A stretch of 64,000 nt of DNA, from the NCBI GenBank assembly GCA_032622095.1, contig CP136064.1, positions 138,153,954-138,217,953 on the forward strand, read 5' to 3'. Source of the DNA: Siphonodentalium dalli (Eukaryota > Mollusca > Scaphopoda > Gadilida > Siphonodentaliidae). This document shows positions 34,820 through 46,396 of the stretch, one piece after another. A program made the position numbers and the translations under genes. Positions within the stretch are counted from its first letter, which is position 1, and each line of letters begins with the position of its first letter. Below the pieces are notes generated by a model. That model was not told the origin of the DNA and did not search any database. It saw only the letters and a list, made by a program, of their open reading frames with translations.

Positions 34820-35491
34820 TTGGCAATAGTGCAATCAAGACTAAACGGAGTGCCGATTTACACAGCATTCTTGGTGGCCCTGACAATTCATTTTATGTTA
34901 TTTTCATTGGTAGAAAAAGTATTAGACAACATGGAAACACTAAGAACTAGGGTCCGACACATAAAAACGATCTTTGACCAAACATACACTGCCATTAAGG
35001 GCATATGCCCCACAGAATTAGCAATTACATTTTCTCTCGCGGGAATATTTATTTTGTTACCAATTGCGTCAGATGTACACCCTCATCCAGGACCTGAGAA
35101 CAACACTTCCACAACATCAGATCATTCAACAATTAAAATTATGCATATGAATATTCAAAGTTTAAGACACACAATTGACTTGGTTCGAGCCGAATCGTTT
35201 GACTATCATGTGGTGACTTTCACTGAAACCTGGCTGTCAAGTAACATTGATGATGAAACAATAAATATCACCGGCTTTCACTGCCCCGAAAGATGTGACC
35301 GAGTAACAGAAACCACTGGAGATGGAGCAGTAACTTATATTAAAAACAACCTACCATATAGGAGAAGATTTTACTTAGAAATACCCAATCTAGAAAGTGT
35401 TTGGATTGAAGTTAACTTCGAAAGACATAAAACATTAATTGGTACATTTTATAGGCCCCCAATGCCCCCAATAATGTATGGGACAACATAG
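34820..35491 (+). pseudogene. LINE ORF2 N-terminus with 2A-like motif and front of APE endonuclease
   Basis: The frame opens at a TTG at 34820 just after TTTTCAG. The first ATG is 30 codons in. Residues 67-83 are hydrophobic, and residues 85-92 read DVHPHPGP. Many CR1/L2/Rex1-type elements carry a 2A-like ribosome-skipping motif (D-x-E/H-x-N-P-G-P) at this place. Here the Asn is His, which should abolish skipping. The endonuclease begins at about residue 109 (IKIMHMNIQSL), then FTETWLSSN and FYRPP. The frame is lost at about 35465. Confidence 0.85.
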
Positions 35492-35946
35492 AAACATCCA
35501 TCGAGTGTGCAACCTCTCTCAATTTTCATGTAATCATAACCGGTGATCTGAACTGTAACCAGCTACCTCCAGGCCCAAATAAAATTAAAGACATATGTGC
35601 ATTTAAAGGTTTGTCACAACTGGTTGAAGAACCAACCCATTTCACGGAATCTTCTTCAACGTTGATTGATATCTTCATGACAAACAAAAAGGAATTTATT
35701 CATAGCACGGAGGTTCAAGATACATTCGTTCCTAATCTAGTAAGATACCACTGCCCAGTTGTACTGAGCTTAGATTTAAATCCTCGGAAATACGAGAGAA
35801 CTTTCAGGAGGACAATTTGGAACTACGATAATGCAAATTTTACTTCCATGAATGAAGAATTGTCCTCTTGGAATTACCTCTCAGATATGGAAAACGCAAC
35901 CACAGTGGACCTGACATCAACATTCACAACTAAACAAAAAATATAA
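35492..35946 (+). pseudogene. LINE APE endonuclease, rear part
   Basis: After a frameshift the text continues with NNVWDNIETSIECATSLNFH, VIITGDLNCN (the endonuclease GDxN motif), PTHFTESSSTLIDIFMTNK and VRYHCPV, the last in place of the usual SDH-x-P-V. It ends at a TAA at 35944. The missing SDH histidine pair suggests an inactive nuclease even without the frameshifts. Confidence 0.8.
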
Positions 35947-36463
35947 TGGAAAAATATATTCCACACAAGGAAATTACAATTCGAAATAATGAACCCGATT
36001 GGATGAATGCGTCAATTCGCAAATTAATAAGACAAATAAGCGAACTTATAGAATAGCAAAACGCAAAAATACAGAGAATTCGTGGAATAATTACCGATCG
36101 AAAAGAAATGAAACAGTACACGCCATTAGAGTAGCTAAACGTTCGCATATTGATAAAATACAAACCATTCTTGGTAGCAAAGATACAGAGACATCGGTAT
36201 GGTGGAAGACATTAAATAAATTTCTAAAACCACGATCTAAACCGATACCACCCCTTAATGATGGTATAGAATTTACTTCCAATCCCTACCAAAAAGCTGA
36301 AATACTCAACGATTTCTTTTACAAAATCTCATCCTTGCCAGATTCGTCATATGCAGAGTTACCAAATATGACATACAGAACGGAATCCAGATTTGAAAAT
36401 ATGATAATCACGAGCGAACAAGTATACTCAGTGGCCCCGATGATATTAGTCCAAGGATCTTAA
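35947..36463 (+). pseudogene. LINE linker between endonuclease and reverse transcriptase
   Basis: MEKYIPHKEITIRNNEPDWM then IRKLIRQISELIE to a stop at about 36056. A second frame from 35999 gives KRTYRIAKRKNTENSWNNYR, KIQTILGSKDTETSVWWKTL, NKFLKPRSKPIPPLNDG and ILNDFFYKIS. The W-x-x-L-N block is typical of the segment just before the RT domain. Confidence 0.75.
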
Positions 36464-37147
36464 AAGAATGTGCTAGCTCCATCCCAAATCCCTTGGAATA
36501 TTTATTAAATAAATATATTGAAGAATCACATTTCCCAGTTGAATGGAAACGCGCGAATATAACGCCCATTTTCAAAAAAGGTGATCCCTCTGAACCGAGT
36601 AACTATCGTCCAGTCGCACTTCTCGGTTGTATTTCTAAAGTCTTTGAGAAATGTACATGTACATGTATCTATAAAAGTCTCTCCACATACCTATTAAAGG
36701 GATAATAATCTCCTCACTAATGTGCAATCCGGATTCACTCCAAAAGATTTCACCGTATACCAATTAACTGAGATATACCAGTATATAATTTCAAATCTAG
36801 AAGAAGGAAAGGAAATCAGATGCCTATTTTGTGATGTTGTCAAAGCTTTCGACAAGGTTTGGCATAAAGGACTAATTTTCAAATTACAAAAATGTGATGT
36901 AGAGGGGAATATTTTGACATTATTGTCTAGCTACTTGAGTGAGAGGAGGCAAATGATATGCATTGAAGGGGTGCAATTATCATGGAAACCCGTCCTGGCA
37001 GGTATCCCCCAAGGGTACACACTAAGCCCTCTTTTATTCCTAGTTTACATAAATTATATTGTGAATGACCTCACATGTAATATAAAGCTCTTCGCCGACG
37101 ACACATCAATTTATCTTATCAATAGAAGATCCAGATTTAGCGGCTGA
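36464..37147 (+). pseudogene. LINE reverse transcriptase domain
   Basis: Two frames cover it: 36493-36705 (VEWKRANITPIFKKGDPSEP, SNYRPVALLGCISKVFEKC) and 36722-37147 (QSGFTPKDFTVYQLTEIYQ, CLFCDVVKAFDKVWHKGLI, GIPQGYTLSPLLFLVYINYI, LFADDTSIYL). All core RT blocks are present in order, with the catalytic FADD. A stop and frameshift near 36703 separates the halves, next to a TGTACATGTACATGTA insertion-like stretch at 36653-36666. Confidence 0.88.
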
Positions 37148-38104
37148 TGTCATGAATTCTGACTTTCATTTATGAGGTGGTCCAAACAGTGGAACGTCAA
37201 ATTTAGTGCCCCTACGACAAAATCAATGATAATATCGAGAAAAGATAACAAACCTATACACAAACCTTTAATAATGGGCGACGAAGTAATAGAAACTGTG
37301 TCTAATTATAAACATCTAGGACTGACATTCAACAACAATTGTAACTGGAGCCATCATGTAACTGAAATTCAAAAGAGAGCAGCCAAAAATGTGGCTTTGC
37401 TTGCAAAGAACAAATTTGTCTTAGACAGGAGAACCATTGAAAGAATTTATTTTGTTTATATACGTCCTATTTTATAATATGCTTCTCCTGTTTGGGACAA
37501 TTGTACTAAATGGCGAAAGCGACTTGCTCGAAAAAGTGCAATATGAGGCAGCAAGAATAGTAACTGGAGCAACAACAAGCTGCAGTAATGAAAACCTCAT
37601 AAAGGAAACTGGATGGGAAAAATTGTCAGAACGTCGGATAATCTCCAAATTATGCCAATTCTACAAAATGTTCTATAAAATGACACCCTCACATATATAT
37701 ACCTTAGTTCCGAGATCAACAGAGAATATGCACCGATATCCACTGAGAAAGCATCACCTAACTAACCCTTCTCGTGATACTGAGTCATGCGAAAAGTCCT
37801 TTCTTCCCTCAGCCGTTGAGACGTGGAACACACTCCCAGACAATGTGCGGAAGTGTGAAATATTGTGTTACTTTAAGTCGGCAATAGGAGGCACGGATAA
37901 TAACCGTAGAGAACCTTATATTTACCACTATTACTATTACTCACGCCCAGCGCAAATACATCACTGCAGATTGCGACTTGGTTGTAGTTTTCTTAATAAA
38001 GACCTGTGTGAAAATTATCTCAGATCAAGTCCTCATTGTGTGTGTGGAAGTGATGCAACGGCGAATCATTTCTTATTCCACTGCCCAGTATACAGAACAT
38101 GACA
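37148..38104 (+). pseudogene. LINE thumb and C-terminal region
   Basis: 37172-37477 reads MRWSKQWNVKFSAPTTKSMI, NYKHLGLTFNNNCNWSHHV and RRTIERIYFVYIRPIL. 37437-38102 continues with YEAARIVTGATTSCSNENL, KHHLTNPSRDTESCEKSFLP, SAVETWNTLP and, at the end, HCVCGSDATANHFLFHCPVY, a C-x-C...H-x-x-x-x-C knuckle. The family normally has this region in one frame. Here one frameshift lies near 37475. Confidence 0.8.
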
Positions 38105-38924
38105 GAATGACAGTATGACAGAACGCTTTTCGAGCTAACATATATACAGATTATATGGCACTGCCCAATAATAATTACATTAAGTAAATATATAATATAT
38201 GGAATTATTTAAATAGCTGATGACCGACACGACAGGTGACACACAAATGTTGTATATATGCTTGTGTCTGTATTGCTCTTACGAACCCATTCTATGAAAC
38301 CCATACTATAATATATTAGATATGGTGTAAACAAATTCATTACCTGTCTCCGACAATTCCACGACGGGACGCGACTCGAGTAATGCAAGCATAATATTGC
38401 TTGCTTTGTCGCACCATTTTATATTATGACCACCGATGATAAGGTCACTTGTGGAGACGGCATATATAAGCCATATAGGCTTACAGCCGAATCCACTCCC
38501 ATACACAAGGAACATGGTAACATTAATTACCAATATATTATATTGTAACAAATTATTATTGGGAATAAATATTATTAAACCAATAATTTCACGAGTGAAT
38601 TATGTCACTTTACCAGATCTTAAAATCAATAACATTTTGCGAGAATCAAAATACAGCATTTCTACAGCAAGTCATGAGCTTTTACGAGAATCAAAATGTT
38701 GAAAATGAGTTAATGCGAATCATGAATAATGATTTTGACTCTGGTCGGATTTTAATGCATGCTGTCAAAATATATCTGTCATGTATAATGGCAGCATAAT
38801 TGAGCTTTCTTGTAAATCAAATGTTTATACCCTAGTGGAATATAAGAAGGGCAACGCTCAATATTAGCTATATTTTGAGAGAAAATGAAGTAATAATGGG
38901 GCACTTCTCTCAGTTTAACACCAT
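38105..38924. other. Spacer, possibly LINE 3' UTR at its start
   Basis: No supported gene. Short frames at 38436-38799 repeat GCGAGAATCAAAATAC and ACGAGAATCAAAATGT words but show no domain. Confidence 0.45.
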
Positions 38925-39245
38925 GTCATAACTCGGGCAAAGGGTCATAACTCTGAAAAAAAAGGGCAGACAAAACTTGCACTATGAAGGACGGGGTCAG
39001 ACAAAGGTCTCCACTATATACCTCCGAAACCTCAATCACAAATTTACATGTCAAACAAGGGTCGTAACTCTGGAAAATATGAAACCGTAGTATGTTGGTA
39101 TCCTTTCCACCAACCTATGCTATCTCAATGTCAATACAAGAACATCCTATAATTAACACACCGAGTTACAAGCTGAAATGTTCTTTCGGACACAAAATTA
39201 TAAATTTCTAAGTTAAACAAGGCCCGTAACTCTGGTAAAAATTGA
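38925..39245. repeat. Interspersed repeat with AAGGGTCGTAACTCTGG words
   Basis: CATAACTCGGGCAAAGGGTC, CATAACTCTGAAAAAAAAGG (38935-38967), CAAGGGTCGTAACTCTGGAA (39057) and CAAGGCCCGTAACTCTGG (39218) are spaced about 120-160 bp. I recall a near-identical word as widespread in bivalve and gastropod genomes, so this is weak taxonomic evidence. No coding sequence. Confidence 0.55.
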
Positions 39246-39309
39246 CACAACGTGTAGGATGTGGATATGTTTTTCCCAACCTGTGATATCACCGTGCATA
39301 GGACAACGA

Positions 39310-40530
39310 AATCCAATATTAAAGACGTCCAAAGCCAGAGGTCAATTTAATTGTAACATTTGTATAGCATTTTGAGGTATTGGGTACTGCGCAGTCCCAG
39401 AATATATGTGAGATGTTCTCATTATTTCCGCATCGATTACACTGGTCATCAGATCTTACTTTTATTATTTTAAGAAATCTATTAGTTGATAATATCCTGG
39501 AAGTGATCATATATACTGTAACCATTGAAGCTTTGTATCAGGCGTCGTGTAAAAGGGTAGGCGGTTAAAAGTTGTCCAGTCTATTTCTGGCTCCCCAAGT
39601 TCAATTGTCCATTTGCTCTGGGGCTTGGAGGAAAATTTCATAGCATTCAAAAATGTTGTAGAAGTCTTGCCCACCCCCTTTGAATTTCGCAAAAGGAGAA
39701 CAACATTGATGGGTTGTATGGGATTAGTACAATGAGTTAAGGTTTTCGTATATTTTTTGGCTAATGAATTAATTTGTCAGCGAATTGCGTTGAAGGTGAT
39801 GAAGTCAGTGGATACATTAAGAGACGTGTAAAGACTTTCGGGTTTGTGGAATTTAGATAAAAAATATATCCTGTCTTCTCCATGATTTTAGCGAAATTAT
39901 CATTTTGTCGTGCAACTTTATGTTTGGATTATTCCGTAAGACACATGTACATATATTCCCGTTTGACTCGTTTTTCTCGCTGAAATAGATCCATGCTGTG
40001 AGTATATCACGCCAAAATGGATTTAATATATTTTTGGAGTATTTTCGCAAGTATATGCTGTCATAAAAAAGAAATAGTGAGTCCTCGGCAACAGGGAGAT
40101 CCGATAAAGGGATCCATTTCGAGTGCATTGATACAAGACGTCTATTAAAACCCAAGTTAATTTCATTGACGTTATAAAGTTTCTTATATCTACCATTTTC
40201 AAACCGCCATGTTGATAGTCTTGACATATGAGCTTTCTTTTTATTCTGTCCCTATTCGAATTCCAAAGAAATTTGTAAAGAAGTGATTCGAGTTTCCAGG
40301 ATCTGATAATGCTAGGAATAGGTGGGTCAGTTTATGTAGTATAAGATATTTGATCACTGTTATTCTTCCGATTGGTGTTAATAGTGTATGTTTCTATGTA
40401 TCGATCATACGATTTATGTCCACTAATTTTGTTATCATAGTTGTCACTCATCTTGCCTTGGACTGTATTGAACTGTATACCCAATAAATCGAAACTATGA
40501 GAAAAGTTTAGATTAAGATCGGGACAAATA
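39310..40530 (-). mobile_element. L1/Tx1-like LINE relic, ORF2 C-terminal part
   Basis: On the minus strand, from about 40500 downward, the translation reads SIIRSWKLESLLYKFLWNSN, then (40227-39853) MSRLSTWRFENGRYKK, VSMHSKWIPL and ILNPFWRDILTAWIYFSEKN. 39692-39507 follows (TTFNRLPFYTTPDTKLQWLQ), then 39525-39319 (LSTNRFLKIIKVRSDDQCNR, CGNNENISHIFWDC). The F-W-N, N-P-F-W-x-D-x-L-x-A-W and C-x-x-C...H-x-F-x-x-C blocks are the standard post-RT landmarks of Tx1/L1-type elements. Several frameshifts are present and the RT domain is missing. Confidence 0.82.
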
Positions 40531-40539
40531 CAATCCTTC

Positions 40540-40985
40540 CGACGGAAAAAAAAGCAATTTAATCATCGCCGCGCGATGATTTCTTCCACAAAATATCCCA
40601 GAAAATAAAAATGTTCACAATCATCTCATTCACTTTTCGCCACAACTATTATACCGATCCTCCTGTCCTCCTTCCACAAATTCATATATTGAGTATTGTC
40701 ATGGAATGTCTCAGTATTCCAAATTTCCAATTTATATGCAGGTACCCGCTTCAAAATTACTGTCCGATTAGTCCTGTACACCCCGATATTTAGTCGCGAT
40801 CGATCAGACCCGGCGGACAATTATTGGTGTTCACCACAGAGTCAAACTGGGTTATTTGGATGGCTGCCTTTCGCCAAAATTGACACATTTGGCCTACATG
40901 TTCTCTGTTGCAAAGCGTATGCTGTTTTAGTTTTGTTACCGAACACATTTTGCTCATTTTTTTCTCCAAACAATATAGTCATAAT
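40540..40985 (+). repeat. Family B repeat, copy 3 (left part missing)
   Basis: Shares TTTAATCATCGCCGCG, CAGGTACCCGCTTCAAAA, TTACTGTCCGATTAGTCCTG, CAGACCCGGCGGACAA and GGCTGCCTTTCG with copy 1, in order. It begins where the L1/Tx1-like relic ends. It is more diverged than the copy 1/copy 2 pair. Confidence 0.8.
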
Positions 40986-42983
40986 CATAATAATCATAAT
41001 AAATAAAACAGAACGAGTCAGATAGACTATTAGTCCCGGTACATACCTACACTTGATTTTAGAATAATATACTATAACTATAACAGTATGCTCACGGAAG
41101 ATCGGTATTGAAGTGGCAATCTAATAGTATCTTAAACATTCCCACAGCTCACATGTAAGTTCATTGATCAAAATAAGGAAATAATTTCAGTCTTACAGAA
41201 GCTACAATGTCATCCCCAACCAGGGCTGCAGCTACAAGATTGGGTGGGGTGGGGTCGGGATATATTTTTCATTAGTTTGATATTTCAACCAGTATTTAGT
41301 GTGAAATTTGGAATGTTTAGAACAAAATTCCAATAATTGTGTACGTTCAATCAATTGTCTAACTAAATGGTAATCAGGTTAGAACTTTCCAATAGTTGTA
41401 AACTTTGAGATAGCAGTTAGAAAATTCAGACCGATGTGGTGCGAATGGAATTTCTCGTACTTTTGAAGCTGGTCAAACATAGACCATCTAGCCTCGTCTC
41501 TGGCATAGATGATTACACTTATTCTGAAAATGAAATGAAATAGACACAATGTAAGATATTTGAAATATTGGCATATTGGACATATGCTATCGCTCTCTGT
41601 ATAGGGACGAAAGGCTGAATGAATACCTGGAAAGCATATCCAACAAATATAGCTTATTCTATTGGGCTAGGGATGCATGTGGCTACATGCGGATTGGCTA
41701 TCAAGCTCGACAGGACTGGTCTTATTTACGACCAATTCTGTACGTTGAAATTATTATGAACTGTTGAACAAATTTAATGTCAGCCCAATTCCTCACTATT
41801 TTTGAAAAATTTGAAATTCCTATATATCTACATTAATTAATATGATTGTTTGGAATCAATACGTGGACACATCCTACTTTCAGTCAAAAAAAGTGATTTT
41901 CCTCGTTGGGTTTCACATTAAAATTGTACGCCATTTGTTTATGGCCTTGTAATATGTTCGTTATAATAACCCTTCATAATGATGAAAATTCATAAAAAAA
42001 GCACGACTCCTATCCGAAATCAGTAATTATGAGGCATTTATAACTCGTTTTTGTTTTCCCACTGAAAATTTGATTGGAATACATAACATAGAAAATAGAA
42101 TATCAAATTTGTTCACTTTATTCGTAAATAAATCGGCATACGCCAATACAAATTTGCGCACATACCACATTTTAACAAATCAAAAATGTTGTCTCTCTAC
42201 CCATTAGTTTCATGTTATTGTGATGACAGGCTATACATATAGTACCACACACAACCTACAAATGTTCGACAAAAGATGATATATAACAATTGGTATGCCA
42301 CAAGTGGGCAACGCATGTAAAAACTGTCCAGGTACCTGAAGAAGGAAATACCCATTTATTTATATCCAATCACATTATGAGGACAATCTTAAATGGCTTT
42401 CCAAAATTCCATAGTTATAATGAACTTCAATACCAATATCATATATTTCCCTAATACCCACATTTCGAAAGGAAAACAGTCGCATAGTTGCATGTCCGTA
42501 CATCCGCCTGTCTGTTAAGCTACGTTCACGCAGATGACAAAAATCGTCTGGCAAATTGTCATGAAATTCCTCATAGATGGCGATCTATTTAAAATTTTTG
42601 GCTGACAAATTTTGGAATTACAGAATATCTGTTTATTGAAGATTGTGTTATCGCTTAAATATTAGAGATGTGAAATACACGGTTCATTCTTGACAGACAT
42701 TTGAATGCTAATTTAGACAAATTTATAGTCAGTTGCATAATCTCCCCGCATGCTACTGCTAAATGGTAAATTAAGTATACATCGTTCATATCCTAGCATA
42801 CACCATGCATCCTCCATCCATACAATTTTGGTGGCATTTTCCTGATTTGTTACCCGAACTTTTAGTTACAAACATTCAATTGGATGTTATAGAATTCCAT
42901 GGCTCAGAAAAGCCTCCAGCTTGTATCTCAAAACGGTCACATCTGAAAACACAAAATACTGTCTTTTTCTTGCACTGTAAATT
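40986..42983. other. Spacer without recognised features
   Basis: A short (ATAATC)n-like run at 40979-41001 is the only repeat seen. Frames of 60-110 codons lack recognisable domains. Confidence 0.5.
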
Positions 42984-43058
42984 GGGCCAATATAAAATGG
43001 CTATATATACAACCCATATACCCGTTTTAGTCCCCTCCTGGTTGTTTTTCTTTGGATT
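42984..43058. repeat. Interspersed repeat D, copy 1
   Basis: GGGCCAATATAAA, CAACCCATATACCCGTTTTA, GTCCCCTCCTGGTTGTTTTT and CTTTGGAT recur at 50557-50636 with about 90% identity. Confidence 0.8.
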
Positions 43059-45093
43059 CGTGTTGCAAGTTTATACTCAAGAGTCGCAGCAAGATTAACC
43101 TATATATTCGGTCCACTGCAAAGTAGCATTGGAGTGAACGTATACATCACAGCATTTACTATTCTGAATACATGGGTTTTCTCTCGATTTGAGCAATGTA
43201 AATATAACAGTATTTTCAAGGGACATTTATGATTGGTATCATACGACTCAAAATCTGGTATGGAGCTTTCAGTGTTTCAAAGAGGATTATTGTTTACGTC
43301 AATTGTTTTCAAAAGTGTTTAATCGACAACAGGGACGTTTACTGATATACATAGGATGGGGGAGATATGTGGAGAGTGACTCCATTATCGTACAATGTAT
43401 ACGGTAAGTTATCATGTTTGTGGTTTAGGCATATTTATGAAAAAAGGAAAATATGTACACGATTAGGTAATAAAAATACAATAATTCAAATCATCAACAA
43501 TAATCGGCTGACAATCAATAGAGTTTATTTTACGATAGTTGCGCGAGGTCTCTTAGGTTGTTGTTGTCCATCGCCACTCGTCTATTTTCCTATCCTATAT
43601 GAGCTATAGTAATGTTCTGACGTGAAATGTCCAACTTCAATGTCTGTTTGAAAATATTAACTGCTTTCTTAGCACAATCATGCATAGTTTATTTTCCATC
43701 ATCTTCCTGGATACCGAATAAACGAACTCTGTTCTAAATAATTAATTTCGTTACTAAGTTGACGACGTTCACCAATCCATTCAGATTCTTTCGATTTAAG
43801 AGTCAATATCAATTTTGGTCAAAATTACAGATATGCCACATTGCATTTTTTTTAGTTCCGATAATAGGGAAAGTTGTTATCATTTCGAGATATATAGCTA
43901 TTGAACTGGAAGAAACGACTGAAGTTCGAGCTTAAACACCCAGCACTGACATTATATGATGCTATGAATGGTGGATGTCTGGAAATTATGTCTCTTCTGG
44001 TACAGTATTGTCATCTGGTATATCATTTTTCAGAATAGAGATATTGGAGTACTTTTTGATCCGAATTGAGTATTGACCGGTAATGTATAGATCGAGAAAA
44101 CATTTACCCTTTGTATAGCTGGTTTTCAATGGGGGCCACAATGGAACACATTTTTCTCAGAAAAATTTAATTTCAATACAACATTAAACTTGATTAAATC
44201 AAGATAATCAAATGTCACACACTTTCTAACATAATATTGAATTGGACACTCCTTGTCCACCAAATATTGAACAAAACTGGAATTGAAATATATAACGTTT
44301 CATTTATAGATGAAAAAATAATATGTGTTACACGACGGACTTCAGCGCAACACGAAACACACATATTTGCTACGGGGTGGACTATATCTGATACATTTCT
44401 GTACAAAAGCCATGTCGAAATCCAGAGTTACGAAATATGCTAACAGGATGATAAAACCTGTTATTCATAAAGAAAATACAGCGACGAACTACACAATCAG
44501 GATATCTGACGTTTGGTAGACGATGTAGGAATAGGCTTTGTTACAGTAAGGACCACAACGTTACACAACTGACACAGTCATATGCGAAATGTCATTTGTA
44601 TACATATAGGTATCATAATCATGTACTGGCATCAGTGCAAATTCAATATTATGGCGATTCTCGCGAGAATTCATGTCCCAAATACTTAATGTTTTCTGAC
44701 GCGTATTTCTATATCAATATATGATGTGCGTTACAGTAAAAAGGCGCATAGCAAATATACAGCCTATTATATAAAACGAGGTTCAATTTGTGGAATTTCT
44801 TTTCATAATAAATGCCCCACTGTTTTTTACACATTTAGTGCACATATGGTATAACGAATATTGTTAACTGAATACCATCGTGTCTTGTGCTATAGTAAAT
44901 AAATTGTCGTTACACGATAAACATTGGTTATAGTCGGGTGAACACTCTATCCCTTGCATTATCAGATGAAATAATATGAACGTACACTAACATTCGTTTG
45001 TGTTTAAATATAATACAACTATGTGGTGAAGAGGTGCCCGCGTACTATGTAAGGATAAATATGTAAGGATAAAGAATATTGTGTGTAGGTTAA
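43059..45093. other. Spacer without recognised features
   Basis: Frames of 63-80 codons on either strand carry no domain. AT-rich, with no repeat family identified. Confidence 0.5.
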
Positions 45094-45467
45094 ACTATTG
45101 TCTCGTTTAGCTTTGTGCTCGGTTGAGATAAATTAAAACAAATGCATGTCCGTGTTTCATAAATATAAGTACATGTTCATGGTGTTAGATAAGCTATCCC
45201 GATGCACGTTGCTCGAATTCATCATTACAAGCATGAATTCCACCTTCATTATATTCACAGGTCCAGAACAAAAAACAAAAACTATTGTCTCGTTTAGCTT
45301 TGTGCTCGGTTGAGATAAATTAAAACAAATGCATGTCCGTGTTTCATAAATATAAGTACATGTTCATGGTGTTAGATAAGCTATCCCGATGCACGTTGCT
45401 CGAAATCATCATTACAAGCATGAATTCCACCTTCATTATATTCACAGGTCCAGAACAAAAATTGACC
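45094..45467. repeat. 187-bp perfect-like tandem duplication
   Basis: 45094-45280 and 45281-45467 are the same sequence (starting ACTATTGTCTCGTTTAGCTT) with one or two differences, for example CTCGAATTC against CTCGAAATC. The very high identity points to a recent local duplication. A 67-codon frame in unit 2 is fortuitous. Confidence 0.93.
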
Positions 45468-45490
45468 ACAATTTTTGTTCTGGGGACCTG
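45445..45490. repeat. Hairpin CAGGTCC...GGACCTG
   Basis: CAGGTCCAGAACAAAAATTG is followed after 4 bases by CAATTTTTGTTCT, GGGG and ACCTG, giving about 20 paired bases at the right edge of the 187-bp duplication. Confidence 0.85.
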
Positions 45491-45817
45491 TGATTGTATT
45501 CACATCTACAAAAAGTATATTAGTGAGGTGAAGTAATGATAACTTTTAAAACAGTTTACTCATCGCCGAGTCCCACGCACATTCCCCAACAGCGAAATGT
45601 GAATGAGACCCCTCGATCAGTTGTGGATCACTTCATCATAATTATACCAAGAAATGTCATTACATTTTTTCGGCCAGCACAAGCAGTTAGAATATTTAAC
45701 GCCAACACGCTTCATGCATTTAACAAGCAATTCACGCTCAGACATTTCTTCTACAATACCAGGGTATATGGATTTCTGATTCTCAACCAGTACGTACTTT
45801 AATATTCACACCAGGAA
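45468..45817. other. Spacer without recognised features
   Basis: An 88-codon frame at 45536-45802 has no recognised domain. Confidence 0.4.
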
Positions 45818-46396
45818 TCATGCTATCTGCCTTTCTACAACCACGCCTCTACCTTTCTCAGGCTTCATCTCCTCACATATCTCCCCATCTCCAAAAACTA
45901 CACCCGCATCCTGCACGCCGCATTGATTAACCACGCTACCACCTTGCTCAACCACTGTCTTCTTACATATCTGCTCGCCCCGTATTTCCGCGACAACCTC
46001 TACATGTGAACCTTGGTGCATGCTCGACTATTAATTCTTGCAATAATCGTGTTCAACCCAGCTTCCATCAACTATGTCCCCGTCAACAACAGTCACATCG
46101 ACGCGCACACCACTCTGCTCACAACTTTCACTGCCCACGCTACCTTGCTCGACCTCCACCTCCTCACATATCTCCTCACCACCCACAACCACTTCCGCTG
46201 CAACATCAAACTCAAACGCGCTAATCTCGCTACAAACTGGATCTGCCTCCGCAATCGTGCATATCTCCTCACCATCAACGACCACATATCGCTCGACTCA
46301 CAACATGCATTAACCACGCTACCACATTCCTCAACCTCCATCTCCTCACATATCTCCTCACATATATCCCGACTCCCCACAACCACATCTACCAGA
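45818..46396 (-). pseudogene. Cys/Glu-rich coding-like tandem repeat, downstream part
   Basis: The minus strand stays open in adjoining frames (46443-46093, 46285-46031 and 46021-45818). It spells repeats such as DICEEICEEMEVEECGSVVN, VVVGGEEICEEVEVEQG, IRGEQICKKTVVEQGGSVVN and FGDGEICEEMKPEKGRG. The plus strand gives the matching low-complexity CTCACATATCTCCTCACC and CCACGCTACCACCTTGCTC words. Conserved residues are E-x-I-C-E-E, V-E-Q-G and N-x-C. Frame changes between segments suggest decay or unrecognised introns. No known family is recognised. The region continues beyond a hAT-like insertion at 46397-47431. Confidence 0.5.

Larger units (their letters stand above)
34820..38104 (+). mobile_element. 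CR1/Jockey-type non-LTR retrotransposon, nearly full-length ORF2, frameshifted
   Basis: The reading order is a hydrophobic N-terminal stretch, an APE-type endonuclease, a linker, reverse transcriptase and the C-terminal region. It is interrupted by at least five frameshifts or stops (near 35465, 35946, 36050, 36437, 36700 and 37150). Detailed parts are listed separately. The catalytic FADD is intact, but the copy cannot make a full protein. The 3' end is uncertain. ATGACAGA words at 38098-38125 may be the tail. Confidence 0.9.

Noticed and set aside
34820-38104. Active retrotransposon
   Set aside because: At least five frame breaks, a damaged endonuclease SDH motif and a substituted 2A-like motif.
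42805-43098. 97-codon frame as a host exon
   Set aside because: Its second half is interspersed repeat D, which recurs at 50557 without the frame.
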